Shown here piece after piece: positions 34,871 to 43,309 of a stretch of DNA of 64,000 nucleotides. Origin of the DNA: Halorussus rarus (GTDB taxonomy: Archaea > Halobacteriota > Halobacteria > Halobacteriales > Haladaptataceae); NCBI RefSeq assembly GCF_003369835.1, contig NZ_QPMJ01000003.1:1-64000 (forward strand), written 5' to 3'. The notes below the pieces were generated by a model, which saw nothing but the letters and a program-made list of their open reading frames with translations, had not been told where the DNA came from and made no database searches. The first letter of the stretch is position 1; every line of letters begins with the position of its first letter. The position numbers and the translations under genes were made by a program.

Positions 34871-35540
34871 GTGTGTTCTCGTAATCGCGTCTCTTAATTG
34901 GTTCGGACGTGGTACCGCGTCGCCCGGTCCGTCGCGTCACGTGTCGGCTTGACACGGGGGTTCTCTATTTCAGAACGGGTTTCGACTCCACTTCCGTCAC
35001 GAACGAGACGAGTGCCGCAGGTGAACGGTCGTTTAGCGGGTCGAACTGTCTGCTCTCGTGAGCGAATCCCAACCACGGACTACGGGTGAGAGAGATCCGC
35101 GTTCTGTAATAGAGAATCGAGTGGAATCTCGCGAACGTACCCGGCTGCTCATTCTGCGATCGTTCACCGGCTCTGTCGCCTGAAATGGACTTGTTTTCCC
35201 GCCCGATCAGGGTCCACGTCGACGCATGCCGGTAAGAATAACAGCATTAGTTTTGTTATACACGGCGGCATCATGTGAATCTGAAGAAATATTACGACCT
35301 TTAATTCCTGGTATGTCATTCCCAGGCGTTGCGAAGGTGTTGCGCATAATAGAACAGGTGCGTGGTATCACCGACGAATAGCTCTACCCGCTGCATCGGC
35401 TCGGGGCGTACACTTTCTATTCTGCTGCACCTGTCATTAGGGGATAAAGCTTAAGTCGTTCGCGCCTAATTAGAGAACGAGGAGTTACTTCTTTATCTAA
35501 AACATAAATTAATAAGGGCGACGGTACGCAAGCGTGGAAC
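34871..35540. other. AT-rich gene-poor region
   Basis: This stretch holds no convincing gene and becomes markedly richer in A+T after 35100. It contains a site GTTCTGTAATAGAGAAT (35101-35117) that partly matches the iclR palindrome at 6066-6082. A 26-codon minus-strand frame (35316-35396) reads sensibly (MQRVELFVGDTTHLF) but is too short to trust and may be a gene relic. Several TATA-like runs occur (GTTATAC at 35256, TAAATTAATAAGGG near 35505). Loss of a gene or an insertion is likely. Confidence 0.45.
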
Positions 35541-35546
35541 AAAAAA
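35541..35546 (-). terminator. Poly-U terminator downstream of cyclo-ligase gene
   Basis: Six A on the plus strand read as T6 on the minus strand, 77 bases after the stop of the cyclo-ligase-family gene. Poly-U tracts are the usual archaeal termination signal. Confidence 0.4.
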
Positions 35547-35622
35547 GGAACACCCGAGACAGCGACGGCGACGTCCCGACCGAACCACAACCCCTCCTCT
35601 CCGCCCGGTTCCGAACTCGAAA

Positions 35623-36339
35623 CTACGGCCGCCGCCCGTCGAGCACCGGAATCTCCGCGACGCGCTCCTCGGGGAGGTCGTCCCAGAGCACGCCCGACGG
35701 CTTCTCGTGGCCCGTCTCGGTCCGGATCGTCCGCGTGGGCGTGACCACGAGGTCCATCGGCACGTCGTGGGCCTCGACCGCCACCGCCTCGTCGACCACC
35801 TGCGCGTCGTGGACCGTGGTCGCGACCGGCGTCTCGGCGTCCACGAGCTCCAGTTCCCGGAGGACCGCGTACTCGAGGTCGCTGTACCCCTCGCCCTTGC
35901 CGACGCGCGCGCCGTCGTCCGTGACCGCGACGCTGCCCGACACCACGAGGTCGACGGGCGCCACCTCCTCCGGTGCGACCTGCCTGGCGTACGACTCGAC
36001 GTGCGAGACGGTCGGCGCGCTGTCGTACTCCTCGGCCGGAATCGCGCCGGGGTCGAGCTCGTAGAACGGCTCCTCGTCGCGGAGCCTGGGCACCGCCATG
36101 TAGACGGTCTTGCCCTCGCGGAGCGCGCGCCGCCGGACCGGCAGTTGTGGCGCGTCGGGGTTCGCTTTGATCGCGTCCGCCGCCTGCCATTCGTCGGTCT
36201 CGGCCAGTCGGTCGGCGGCGTCCTCGGCGCCGGCGACGTTCGGGATGCGGTCGTGGGGCGGGAACGGGAACCGGGCGATGCCCTCGGCTTCGAGGTGGTC
36301 CCAGATGCGCTCGCGGAGGTCCTGCTTGCTCGTACTCAC
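35623..36339 (-). CDS. 5-formyltetrahydrofolate cyclo-ligase family protein
   Basis: The 238-residue protein has the MTHFS fold: an N-terminal helix (RERIWDHLEAEGIARFP), AADAIKANPD, LREGKTVYMAVPRL and the C-terminal GVLWDDLPEER. The family makes 5,10-methenyl-THF from 5-formyl-THF with ATP. The typical P-loop-like stretch is represented by RVGKGEGYSDLEYA. It uses a GTG start that overlaps the stop of the truncated dehydrogenase gene upstream by 4 bases, which suggests translational coupling. Confidence 0.87.
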   Translation of the reverse strand: MSTSKQDLRERIWDHLEAEGIARFPFPPHDRIPNVAGAEDAADRLAETDEWQAADAIKANPDAPQLPVRRRALREGKTVYMAVPRLRDEEPFYELDPGAIPAEEYDSAPTVSHVESYARQVAPEEVAPVDLVVSGSVAVTDDGARVGKGEGYSDLEYAVLRELELVDAETPVATTVHDAQVVDEAVAVEAHDVPMDLVVTPTRTIRTETGHEKPSGVLWDDLPEERVAEIPVLDGRRP

Positions 36340-36587
36340 ACGTCACCGCCCTCCGTCGCACCGCCCTCCACAGACACCGGTTCGCCCCGCTTCGCACTCT
36401 CGGCCAGCAGTTCGTCGTAAGAGCCGTAAGCCCGCGGAATCCCGAGGTCGTCGGCGAAGGCCGCGGCCGCGTCGGCGTCGCGCGAGGCGACCGCCAGGAC
36501 CACGTGGTCGGTGTCCTGAATCGCCGGCACGACCGCCGCGCGGCCGATGTTCGCGGTGCTGATGACGCCGAAGTTCATGTCCGACAC
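36336..36587 (-). pseudogene. Truncated Gfo/Idh/MocA dehydrogenase (N-terminal fragment)
   Basis: The first about 62 residues (MNFGVISTANIGRAAVVPAI, then DLGIPRAYGSYDELLAE) are a typical N-terminal half of a Gfo/Idh/MocA Rossmann domain. Family members continue for about 300 more residues with the CEKP motif; here the reading frame instead runs 20 residues of unrelated low-complexity sequence and stops. The frame overlaps the GTG start of the next gene by four bases. This looks like a deletion remnant that kept its start and perhaps provides translation for the cyclo-ligase gene. Confidence 0.7.
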
Positions 36588-36737
36588 GTCGCGCGCCCGG
36601 CGGAAAAATCACGCGCTCGGCGACCCGTTCCGCGACGATTCGCACTCGCCGCCCGCGAATCCCCTCGCCGGCGACGCGGCCCCGGTCTCGTCGCCGAAAA
36701 GTAATCATTAAACGGCCCGCGTCGAAACGCTTCGAAC

Positions 36738-37568
36738 ATGCAACGACGAGCCGCGACGGCGTACGCCGTCCTCTTCCTCGTGATCGCCGTGGGGTCCTAC
36801 ACGCTCATCGGCGTGGCCCAGGAGCCGGGGGTCGACCTCGAAGGGGAGACGTACGCCCAGAACGACACGGTCGCCGTCAACGGGTACGAGTACACGGTCT
36901 CCTCGGTCGGCGACGGCGAGGCGACGCTGGCACGGGTCAACGAGTCGGCGCGCTACACCGCGGAGTGGGCGAACAACTCGACCGTCCAGCTCGACAACTC
37001 CACGTACCGGGTCCTCATCCCCAACACCTCCGACCCGGGGCAGCTCACCGTCCGCCAGCAGTTCAACCTGAGCGACAACGTCACCACGGTCACGCAGGCC
37101 GACACGGAGTACGTCGTCGTGAACGGGACCGGCGACAACCGGTCGCTCGTCCCGGTCGACGAGTACAAACGCCAGCAGTTCGGCCAGCCCGACACCCGCC
37201 AGTACTCGGAGGGCCAGACCTTCCAGCTCGAGGGGAACCAGACGACCGTGACGAACATCACCGCCGACGCCGCGACCCTGGCCTGGACCGCACCGCGAAC
37301 GGAGGAGACGTCGGTGGCCGAGGGCGCGCAGGTCGACCTTGGGCCGGAGAACGACAACCGGACGTTCGTCGGTCACTTCGTGAACGGGACGGTCGACGGC
37401 GAGCAGACGACGCTCGTCCAGCTATCGCCGGACGTCGACGAGTACCAGGAGCAGGTCGATGCCCGGGACCACTTCAACGAGCGCATCGCGGGCCTGTGGG
37501 GCGTGGCCATCCTGAGCGGGCTCACGGTCGCGCTGCTGTTCGGATTCGCCTTCCTGCCGAACAAGTAA
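36738..37568 (+). CDS. Membrane-anchored surface protein of unknown function
   Basis: The 276-residue protein has an N-terminal signal or membrane helix (AYAVLFLVIAVGSYTLIGV) and a C-terminal helix (about 250-272). The middle, presumably outside the cell, is Thr/Asn/Gln-rich and carries about ten NxS/T N-glycosylation motifs (for example NNST, NLSD, NVTT, NITA). It probably has both ends membrane-inserted and a glycosylated beta-rich ectodomain. I do not recognise a named family. Confidence 0.82.
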   Translation: MQRRAATAYAVLFLVIAVGSYTLIGVAQEPGVDLEGETYAQNDTVAVNGYEYTVSSVGDGEATLARVNESARYTAEWANNSTVQLDNSTYRVLIPNTSDPGQLTVRQQFNLSDNVTTVTQADTEYVVVNGTGDNRSLVPVDEYKRQQFGQPDTRQYSEGQTFQLEGNQTTVTNITADAATLAWTAPRTEETSVAEGAQVDLGPENDNRTFVGHFVNGTVDGEQTTLVQLSPDVDEYQEQVDARDHFNERIAGLWGVAILSGLTVALLFGFAFLPNK

Positions 37569-37731
37569 CGGTCCGGCTCTCGCTTTTTCACCGCGTTCGC
37601 TCGTCGCTTACCGTCGGACTTGATCCATCGAGCGCGTTTCTCCCGTCCGCGCCGCTGGCGCTCTGCTTCGAGGAGGATTCTCCGCGTCTGCTCGGAGTCC
37701 CGGCGAGCGCCGTGACGGTCGGCTCGGGACG

Positions 37732-37932
37732 TCAGTCCCGGGCCACCCACGCGAGTCCCGCGCCGATGGCGATGGCCGCCACCGCGCCGAGGCCCTGGCC
37801 GAGCAGCAGGAGCAGGCCGCCGGACTTGTACGCCCACGGCGTTCCGACGATGGTCGCGAGGCCGACGAGGACGAGCAGCACGCCGACGCCGACGCCGAGC
37901 GGTTCGAGCGCGTTCGCGTTCGCAGTCGCCAT
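37732..37932 (-). CDS. Small two-helix membrane protein (66 aa)
   Basis: The protein starts MATANANALEPLG, then has two glycine- and leucine-rich membrane helices (about 13-32 and 38-63) separated by TPWAYKSGG. No family is recognised with certainty. It stands between a convergent membrane-protein gene and trpS. The composition matches other small haloarchaeal membrane proteins. Confidence 0.7.
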   Translation of the reverse strand: MATANANALEPLGVGVGVLLVLVGLATIVGTPWAYKSGGLLLLLGQGLGAVAAIAIGAGLAWVARD

Positions 37933-38049
37933 GTGTCGACCCTCCGGCTCCGAGCGGTTAACTGTTGCCGAAACGCGCGCAAGTGAACGACGCCGGCCGG
38001 AGCGCCGAGCCAGAGTGGTCGGAGAGCGCCGGCGGGAGAACGAGCCGCG

Positions 38050-39696
38050 TCAGTCGCGCGTGCGGTCGCTGTCGAGTTCGATGTCGGCCTCGTCCAGCAG
38101 CTCCTCGACCTCCTCGCGCTTCTCCTGGTGCTCGGCCAGGAACTCCCGCATCAGCTGTGCGGCCTGCTCCTTGCAGTCGCCGCAGAGCCGCTCGCCGCCG
38201 ACGCACTCGTCGTACACCTCCCGGGCGAACTCGTCGTCGTCGCCCGCCAGCAGGTAGGCGTACAGCTCGTACACCGGACACTCGTCGGCCCGGCCGCCCA
38301 GTTCGCGCTGCTCCTCGGCGGTCTCGCGGCCGCCCGTGGTCGCGGCCTTCACCTTGTCGTAGCCGTCCTCGGGGTCGTCGAGCAGGCTGATGTGGCTGGC
38401 CGGCACCGACGAGGACATCTTCCCGCCGGTGAGCCCGGTCATGAACCGGTGGTAGATCGAGGAGGGCGCGACGAAGCCGTAGCCGCCGTGGTCGATCTCG
38501 ACCTCGCGGGCCAGCTCCTCGGCCTCGTCGCGGTCGAGCTCGAACGAGTCGACGTGCTCCTCGAACACCCGCTTCTCGCCCTCGACGGCCCCGATAAGCG
38601 CCTCGAACGCCTCGTCGGTCGCGTTCCGGTCGAGGAACCGGACCCGGGGCCGCAGGGGCTCCTTGCCGGCCTCCCGGAGCTTCGCGACCGCGCCGTTCCG
38701 GGCGTCGTCCGCGGCCATCTCGTCTTCGAGCCAGTCGGCGGCGTCCTCGCAGCGAACCGGCTCGGCGTCGCCGCCCTCGGCGCGCTCCTCGGCCTCCTCG
38801 GAGAGCGCGGCGTAGGCGGCCGCGAGCAGTTCGCGCTCCTCGGGGTCGGCCTCGAAGCTGGCGTAGGCCTTCGTGACCCCGAAGTAGCGCATCCGGGCCG
38901 CGAGGTCGCGGGCGAGCCGGACGTGGGGGTCCTGGTCGGGCCCGACCGGGATGACCGTGGGCTTGGGCTCCTCCAGTTGGGGGTAGAGGATGTCGGCCAT
39001 TTGGGTCACGACGCTCTGCATGTGCGAGACGCTGGTCTCGCCCGAGAACCCGTAGATGTTCTCGAGCTCCGAGAAATTGGCCTTTGACCCCAGCTCGAAC
39101 GCGAGGTCCTGGACGTCGCGGTCGGCCGACTGGCGGTAGACGGTCCCCTCCTCGGGGTCGAACCCGAGCGCCAGCAGGCTCAGCAGGTAGTCCCGGGCGT
39201 GCTCGTCGATCTCGTCCCAGGTCATCCCGCGGGCGCTGTTGGCCTCCAGGTCGGCGATGAGCGCGTAGGCGTCGCCGCCCCGCTGCTGGTGCCAGATTAT
39301 CTCGTCGAACACCAGCTTGTGGCCGATGTGGGGGTCGCCCGTCGGCATGAACCCCGAGAGCGCCGCGAAGGGCTCGTCGTTGCGCATCGCGTCGGCGACC
39401 CGCCGGTAGTCGCGGTGGCCGAAGATGACCCCGCGGCGCATCAGGTAGTGGGGGTCGGGCACCTCGGGCAGCACCTCGTCGAACTCCTCGATGCCGAACT
39501 CCTCGAACAGCTTCCGGTAGTCGGCGACGGTCGAGGAGCCCCAGGGGTCCAGCGTGGTCTCGTCCTCGCCGGTCGCGGTGCCGCCGTCGGTGCGGATTCG
39601 GGGCGACACGTCGGGCTCGCGCCAGCGTTCGCCCGACGCGCGGCTGTGGTCGTCGGGCGATACGTCGGTCTCGCGTGCGGATTCGTCACCGGTCAT
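38050..39696 (-). CDS. trpS: Tryptophanyl-tRNA synthetase
   Basis: The 548-residue class I synthetase has the HIGH motif (HIGH at 123-126) in PTGDPHIGHK and the KMSSS motif in GGKMSSSVPASHI, spaced as in archaeal TrpRS. It charges tRNA-Trp. The first 50 residues are an acidic extension and the C-terminus has a Cys-containing segment (CVGGERLCGDCKEQ). In haloarchaea trpS is often close to endA, which processes the intron of pre-tRNA-Trp; here endA is 1.7 kb away with two genes between. Confidence 0.95.
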   Translation of the reverse strand: MTGDESARETDVSPDDHSRASGERWREPDVSPRIRTDGGTATGEDETTLDPWGSSTVADYRKLFEEFGIEEFDEVLPEVPDPHYLMRRGVIFGHRDYRRVADAMRNDEPFAALSGFMPTGDPHIGHKLVFDEIIWHQQRGGDAYALIADLEANSARGMTWDEIDEHARDYLLSLLALGFDPEEGTVYRQSADRDVQDLAFELGSKANFSELENIYGFSGETSVSHMQSVVTQMADILYPQLEEPKPTVIPVGPDQDPHVRLARDLAARMRYFGVTKAYASFEADPEERELLAAAYAALSEEAEERAEGGDAEPVRCEDAADWLEDEMAADDARNGAVAKLREAGKEPLRPRVRFLDRNATDEAFEALIGAVEGEKRVFEEHVDSFELDRDEAEELAREVEIDHGGYGFVAPSSIYHRFMTGLTGGKMSSSVPASHISLLDDPEDGYDKVKAATTGGRETAEEQRELGGRADECPVYELYAYLLAGDDDEFAREVYDECVGGERLCGDCKEQAAQLMREFLAEHQEKREEVEELLDEADIELDSDRTRD

Positions 39697-39779
39697 AGCG
39701 GAATCGACTGGCGGCGAGCCAATCTACTCCAGTGTAGGTGCTCGTCGGCGCAAAAAGGGTTCGCTTCGGCGGTGGCGTC

Positions 39780-39886
39780 ATAGGGTCGATTGTAGCTGTT
39801 CTCGGTACTGTTCTCCATCCGAGATGTAGTGAGCGTCACAAGGTCCGACGATTGAACAGACGGTACGGAACTACAACCGACCCTAT
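39780..39886. repeat. MITE-like imperfect inverted repeat between trpS and HTH gene
   Basis: The left end ATAGGGTCGATTGTAG (39780-39795) and right end CTACAACCGACCCTAT (39871-39886) are inverted repeats with one mismatch, and weaker pairing extends inward (GTTCTCGGTACTGTTC against GAACAGACGGTACGGAAC). The element is about 107 bases and overlaps the last bases of the HTH_10 gene. It may be a miniature transposable element or a bidirectional terminator. Confidence 0.55.
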
Positions 39887-40536
39887 CGGGACCGCTCGCC
39901 GAGGGCGTCGGCGACGAGTCGCGACTCGGCGCGCCGGAGCAGGGTCGACGCGGTCGAGACCGCGCAGTCGAGTTCGGCGGCCACCGCCTCGACGTCGCCG
40001 TCTCGCGGCACCTCGTAGTAGCCGACGCCCCACGCCGCGGCGAGCGCCTCGCGCTGCCTGCCGGTGAGCGTCGCCCCCAGGCCGCGCGTGAACGGACCGA
40101 CCGACAGCACGGTGACGTCCACCGCGTCGGGGAGCGCGTCGAGGAGGTCGCGGAGGTCGTCGCCGTGGCCGACGGCGGTGAGCCGCATCGTCCGGTCGGA
40201 ACGGAACTCGACCGGCGGAACCACCACGACGGTGTTCCGCCGGAACGCGTCGAACAGCGGGGCGTCGCGGTCGGTGTTCGGCGCGCGGACGTACAGGAAG
40301 AACCCGTCGTCGCCGTCCGGCCGCAGGTCGTACTCGGCGACGTCGTCCCGCGCCGCGAGGACCGACTCGTAGGCCGCCGGGTCGCCCTCGACGTAGAACA
40401 GCAGGGTCCGGGTCCCGTCGCCGGTCTTGCCCTCAAGCAGCACTTCGCGCTCGACGGCCGGGGAGTCGCAGACGAACGCGTGCATCGGATGGATGGTCTC
40501 CGACGTGTGCTCGACCACGAGTTCGAGGGACTTCAC
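39883..40536 (-). CDS. HTH_10 (bacterio-opsin activator type) regulator
   Basis: The 217-residue protein has the C-terminal HTH_10 domain of the haloarchaeal bacterio-opsin-activator family: LTGRQREALAAAWGVGYYEVPRDG, then the helix-turn-helix VAAELDCAVSTASTLLRRAE. The N-terminal 150 residues form a ligand- or signal-sensing domain typical of the group. Target genes are unknown. It is divergent from the methyltransferase gene, sharing a promoter region with a TTTAAGTAA element (40559-40567, minus strand). Confidence 0.9.
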   Translation of the reverse strand: MKSLELVVEHTSETIHPMHAFVCDSPAVEREVLLEGKTGDGTRTLLFYVEGDPAAYESVLAARDDVAEYDLRPDGDDGFFLYVRAPNTDRDAPLFDAFRRNTVVVVPPVEFRSDRTMRLTAVGHGDDLRDLLDALPDAVDVTVLSVGPFTRGLGATLTGRQREALAAAWGVGYYEVPRDGDVEAVAAELDCAVSTASTLLRRAESRLVADALGERSR

Positions 40537-40620
40537 GGGCGACCTATCGACGCCTTGTTACTTAAAGACCCGATGAGTATCGGGAATAGGACGGTCACCG
40601 TCACGCCCCGAGAGACGAGT

Positions 40621-41328
40621 ATGCGGGACGCGATGGATTCTCCGGGAGACGAAGCGGGCACCGGACGGCGGGCTCACCTCGAACGGAGCAGGCGCGTGTG
40701 GGACCGCTGGAGCGACCACTACGGCTTGAGCGAGGCCGACTACGAACCGATGCGGGGGACGGCGGTCGAGTATTTGAACCTCGAACCGGGCGACGCCGTC
40801 CTGGACGTCGGCTGTGGCCCCGGCGTGAACTTCGCGTCGCTCCGGGACGCGGTCGGCCCCCACGGGCACATCGTCGGCGTCGATTACAGCCCGGCGATGG
40901 TCGACCGGGCCCGCGCTCGCGTCGCCGACCGCGGCTGGGAGAACGTCACCGTCCGCCGGGCCGACGCGGGGCGGGTGGACCTGCCTGCCGAGAGCTTCGA
41001 CGCGACGCTCGCGACGCTCTCGCTGAGCGTGATGCCGTCACCCCGGGCCGTCGCCGAGCGCGTGCACGAGGCGCTCCGCCCGGGCGGTCGGTTCGTCGTC
41101 TTCGACGTCCGGGCGTTTCCGTCGGGACCCCTCCGGGTCGTGAATCCGCTGGTGCGGCGAGCACTCCACCTCGTCGGCAACTGGAACACCGAGGCCGACG
41201 TCCCGACCGCAATCGAGTCGGCGTTCGGCGAGTGCGAGGTCGTCGAGACGTACTTCGCGGGCCTGAACTACACCGCAGTTGCGACTCGCGACCTCAACTC
41301 CGGCGGTAGCGATCCGGGAAGTAACTAG
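40621..41328 (+). CDS. Class I SAM-dependent methyltransferase
   Basis: The 235-residue protein has motif I DVGCGPGVNF, followed by VGVDYSPAMVDRAR, RRADAGRVDLPAESFD and LRPGGRFVVFD, a UbiE/Gcd14-like small-molecule methyltransferase layout. The substrate is unknown; lipids, quinones or arsenic are family options. The start at 40621 (MRDAMDSPGD) is a choice; 40633 and 40573 are also possible. It is divergent from the HTH_10 regulator, which may control it. Confidence 0.85.
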   Translation: MRDAMDSPGDEAGTGRRAHLERSRRVWDRWSDHYGLSEADYEPMRGTAVEYLNLEPGDAVLDVGCGPGVNFASLRDAVGPHGHIVGVDYSPAMVDRARARVADRGWENVTVRRADAGRVDLPAESFDATLATLSLSVMPSPRAVAERVHEALRPGGRFVVFDVRAFPSGPLRVVNPLVRRALHLVGNWNTEADVPTAIESAFGECEVVETYFAGLNYTAVATRDLNSGGSDPGSN

Positions 41329-41356
41329 ACCGCGAACGAACGGCTCCCTCGTGGCT

Positions 41357-42385
41357 TCAGGGCGTCAGCCGCTTGACGGCCAGCCAGGACACGCCCTCCG
41401 CCCCGACGAGCGCGAAGATCATCCGCTTGCGGACCCCGTGGGCCAGCCGCACGTCGAGCGCGAGGTCCCGCGGCGAGAAGACGCGGTCGGCCGGCAGCAC
41501 CCGGACCAGCGCCTCCGAGTGGCCCAGGTCGTCGACCGACTCCACGTCGGCGTAGGTCCGGAAGTCCGCGCCGAACTTGAAGCCGGTCTTGGGCACGACG
41601 CCGCGCTCGCGGAGCGCCCGGTACACCCGGAGCCGGCGGTCGAACCGCTCGCCCTCGACCTCGCGACCGCGCTCGCCGACCGTCCCGGGGTCGAGCGAGA
41701 GCGCGCGCTCGTCGGCGAGGTACGCGGCCTCGACCAGCGAGAGCTGGAGGGCGTGCGGCCGGTCGGGGTGGCCGTCGCGGTCGTCGAGCGGCTGGCCGTA
41801 GAACCCCCGTTCGTGGAGGACCTCGGGCGGGTCCCAGACCAGCACGCGGTCGTCCAGCAGATCGGCGGCGACGTCCCGGGGCAGGTCGGTGCCCGAACTC
41901 CCGCGGAGGTCCGCGCGGTCGGTCTCCAGGTAGGTGATCTCGCTCTCCTCGTCGACGACCGCCAGCACCGTCTCGCCCAGGTCATCGGCTGGCACCGCCG
42001 CGCGCTCGCCGACGACCCGGACCCGGTAGAGCACCGCGTCGTCCCACGGGCCCTTCCCGCGGGGATAGACCACGAGATCGACGTTCGACCGCGGGGCGTC
42101 GACCCACCCGTCGCGGGCGGGCGAGAGGTAGAACCCCCGGTCGCGCAGGTCGGCGTACACGAGGAATCGGGTGGCGATCTCGCCGCCCGCGTCGGCGAGC
42201 AGCTCCCGGAAGCCCATCCCCTCGACCGAATCGATGTCGCCCTTGAACAGCAGGTAGGCGGCCTCGACCCGCGAGAGCGCGATCTCCTGGCCGCCGAGCG
42301 GGCGGCCGTACCCGCTGGAGTCGTAGAAGCGCTGGCGGGCGTCGCCGCCGACCACCACCTCGCCGTCGCGCAGGCGTCCGTCCAT
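41357..42385 (-). CDS. endA: tRNA-splicing endonuclease (duplicated-domain, homodimer type)
   Basis: The 342-residue protein has two endonuclease repeats, each starting with an ALxLSxVEAAYL-like segment (IALSRVEAAYLLFKG and LQLSLVEAAYLADER). Only the C-terminal repeat carries the catalytic set: Tyr in FRTYADVE, His in GHSEALVRV and Lys in VRKRMIFALV. This is the alpha-2 form of euryarchaeal EndA, which cuts bulge-helix-bulge introns in pre-tRNA and pre-rRNA. The ATG at 42385 gives the expected length. Confidence 0.95.
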   Translation of the reverse strand: MDGRLRDGEVVVGGDARQRFYDSSGYGRPLGGQEIALSRVEAAYLLFKGDIDSVEGMGFRELLADAGGEIATRFLVYADLRDRGFYLSPARDGWVDAPRSNVDLVVYPRGKGPWDDAVLYRVRVVGERAAVPADDLGETVLAVVDEESEITYLETDRADLRGSSGTDLPRDVAADLLDDRVLVWDPPEVLHERGFYGQPLDDRDGHPDRPHALQLSLVEAAYLADERALSLDPGTVGERGREVEGERFDRRLRVYRALRERGVVPKTGFKFGADFRTYADVESVDDLGHSEALVRVLPADRVFSPRDLALDVRLAHGVRKRMIFALVGAEGVSWLAVKRLTP

Positions 42386-42454
42386 GGTCGCCGTTCCGGT
42401 TCGCGGCGTCAAAGGGGCTCCGGTCTTTTGCGAGGTCGAGGACCGCTACGCAAC

Positions 42455-43255
42455 CTACGAGCCCTTGGCCTTCTGTACCCAGTCCGGTTTATCGACCTCC
42501 GCGCTCCCGATGTCGCTGAACTCGCCGTTCGCCTCGAAGGACCCTTCGCTACTGGTCCCCTCGTAGCGGAACTCGACCGGCCACGCCGCCTCGCTGACGT
42601 ACATTCTGCCGCTGGGGTCGCTCACCCACGAATCATCCCCCTCGCTAGTCCCCGTAATCGTCAGCGCCGCGACTGCCCTCCCGTCGCGTACCTCCACGCT
42701 GTCCACCGCGTACGTGAGGCTGTCGACGAAGTCCAGGTCCTCCCGTGCGGTATCGACCGCGGTCCTCCTGTCGAACCGATTCTCCCCGGTGCTCAGGTCG
42801 TACGCGCTGTATTCGACCTGACCGCCCAGCCCCTCGGCCATGTACACCTTGCTGCCGGACTGGTACGTGGCGTAGTTCACCGATCGCTCGCCGCTCGACG
42901 CTTGCACTCGCGTCAGCCCCTCCTCCGATTCGGGGTCGTACCGGGCGGTCTCGCTCACCTTGTAGGTGCTGTCGTCCGTCGATTCGATCTCGTAGTCTAA
43001 GGCGAAACTGGTGCTCTCGATGCCGTCGATCACCTGGTCGTTCAGGCGCTCGACGTCCGTGACGCCCTCCTCGGACAGCCCGTCCGGGTAATCGAAGTTG
43101 ACCCTGGTGGTCGTCGAGTCTTTCACCGCGGCCTCGGTCCGTCTGTCGCTCTCCGTCGCGTCGGTCCCGGGCGTCGGACTCTCGTCACCCGTACACCCGC
43201 TCAGTGGAACTACTCCGGAAACTCCTGCCAGTGTCACGAAACGGCGTCTTTTCAC
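42455..43255 (-). CDS. Secreted lipoprotein of unknown function
   Basis: The 266-residue protein begins MKRRRFVTLAG with a hydrophobic stretch and a lipobox ending SGC (Cys21), so it is exported and lipid-anchored. An Asp/Thr/Ser-rich linker follows. The mature part is beta-rich and acidic (STDDSTYKVSETARYD, MYVSEAAWPVEFRYEG), similar in style to the common haloarchaeal lipoproteins of about 250 residues that resemble LolA/LppX folds. The function is unknown. It is divergent from the PAP2 gene. Confidence 0.85.
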   Translation of the reverse strand: MKRRRFVTLAGVSGVVPLSGCTGDESPTPGTDATESDRRTEAAVKDSTTTRVNFDYPDGLSEEGVTDVERLNDQVIDGIESTSFALDYEIESTDDSTYKVSETARYDPESEEGLTRVQASSGERSVNYATYQSGSKVYMAEGLGGQVEYSAYDLSTGENRFDRRTAVDTAREDLDFVDSLTYAVDSVEVRDGRAVAALTITGTSEGDDSWVSDPSGRMYVSEAAWPVEFRYEGTSSEGSFEANGEFSDIGSAEVDKPDWVQKAKGS

Positions 43256-43309
43256 AACAGAACGACAAGATTGAAAAGTGATAAATATTCGCTATCTGTG
43301 ACATCGCGT

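Noticed and set aside
35316-35396. A 26-residue protein gene on the minus strand
   Set aside because: It reads sensibly but is too short, has no matching promoter spacing and no recognisable family; kept only as a possible relic.
35534-36064. Plus-strand gene after the AT-rich promoter-like run
   Set aside because: Its translation is the antisense of the cyclo-ligase-family gene and is Ser/Arg-rich.
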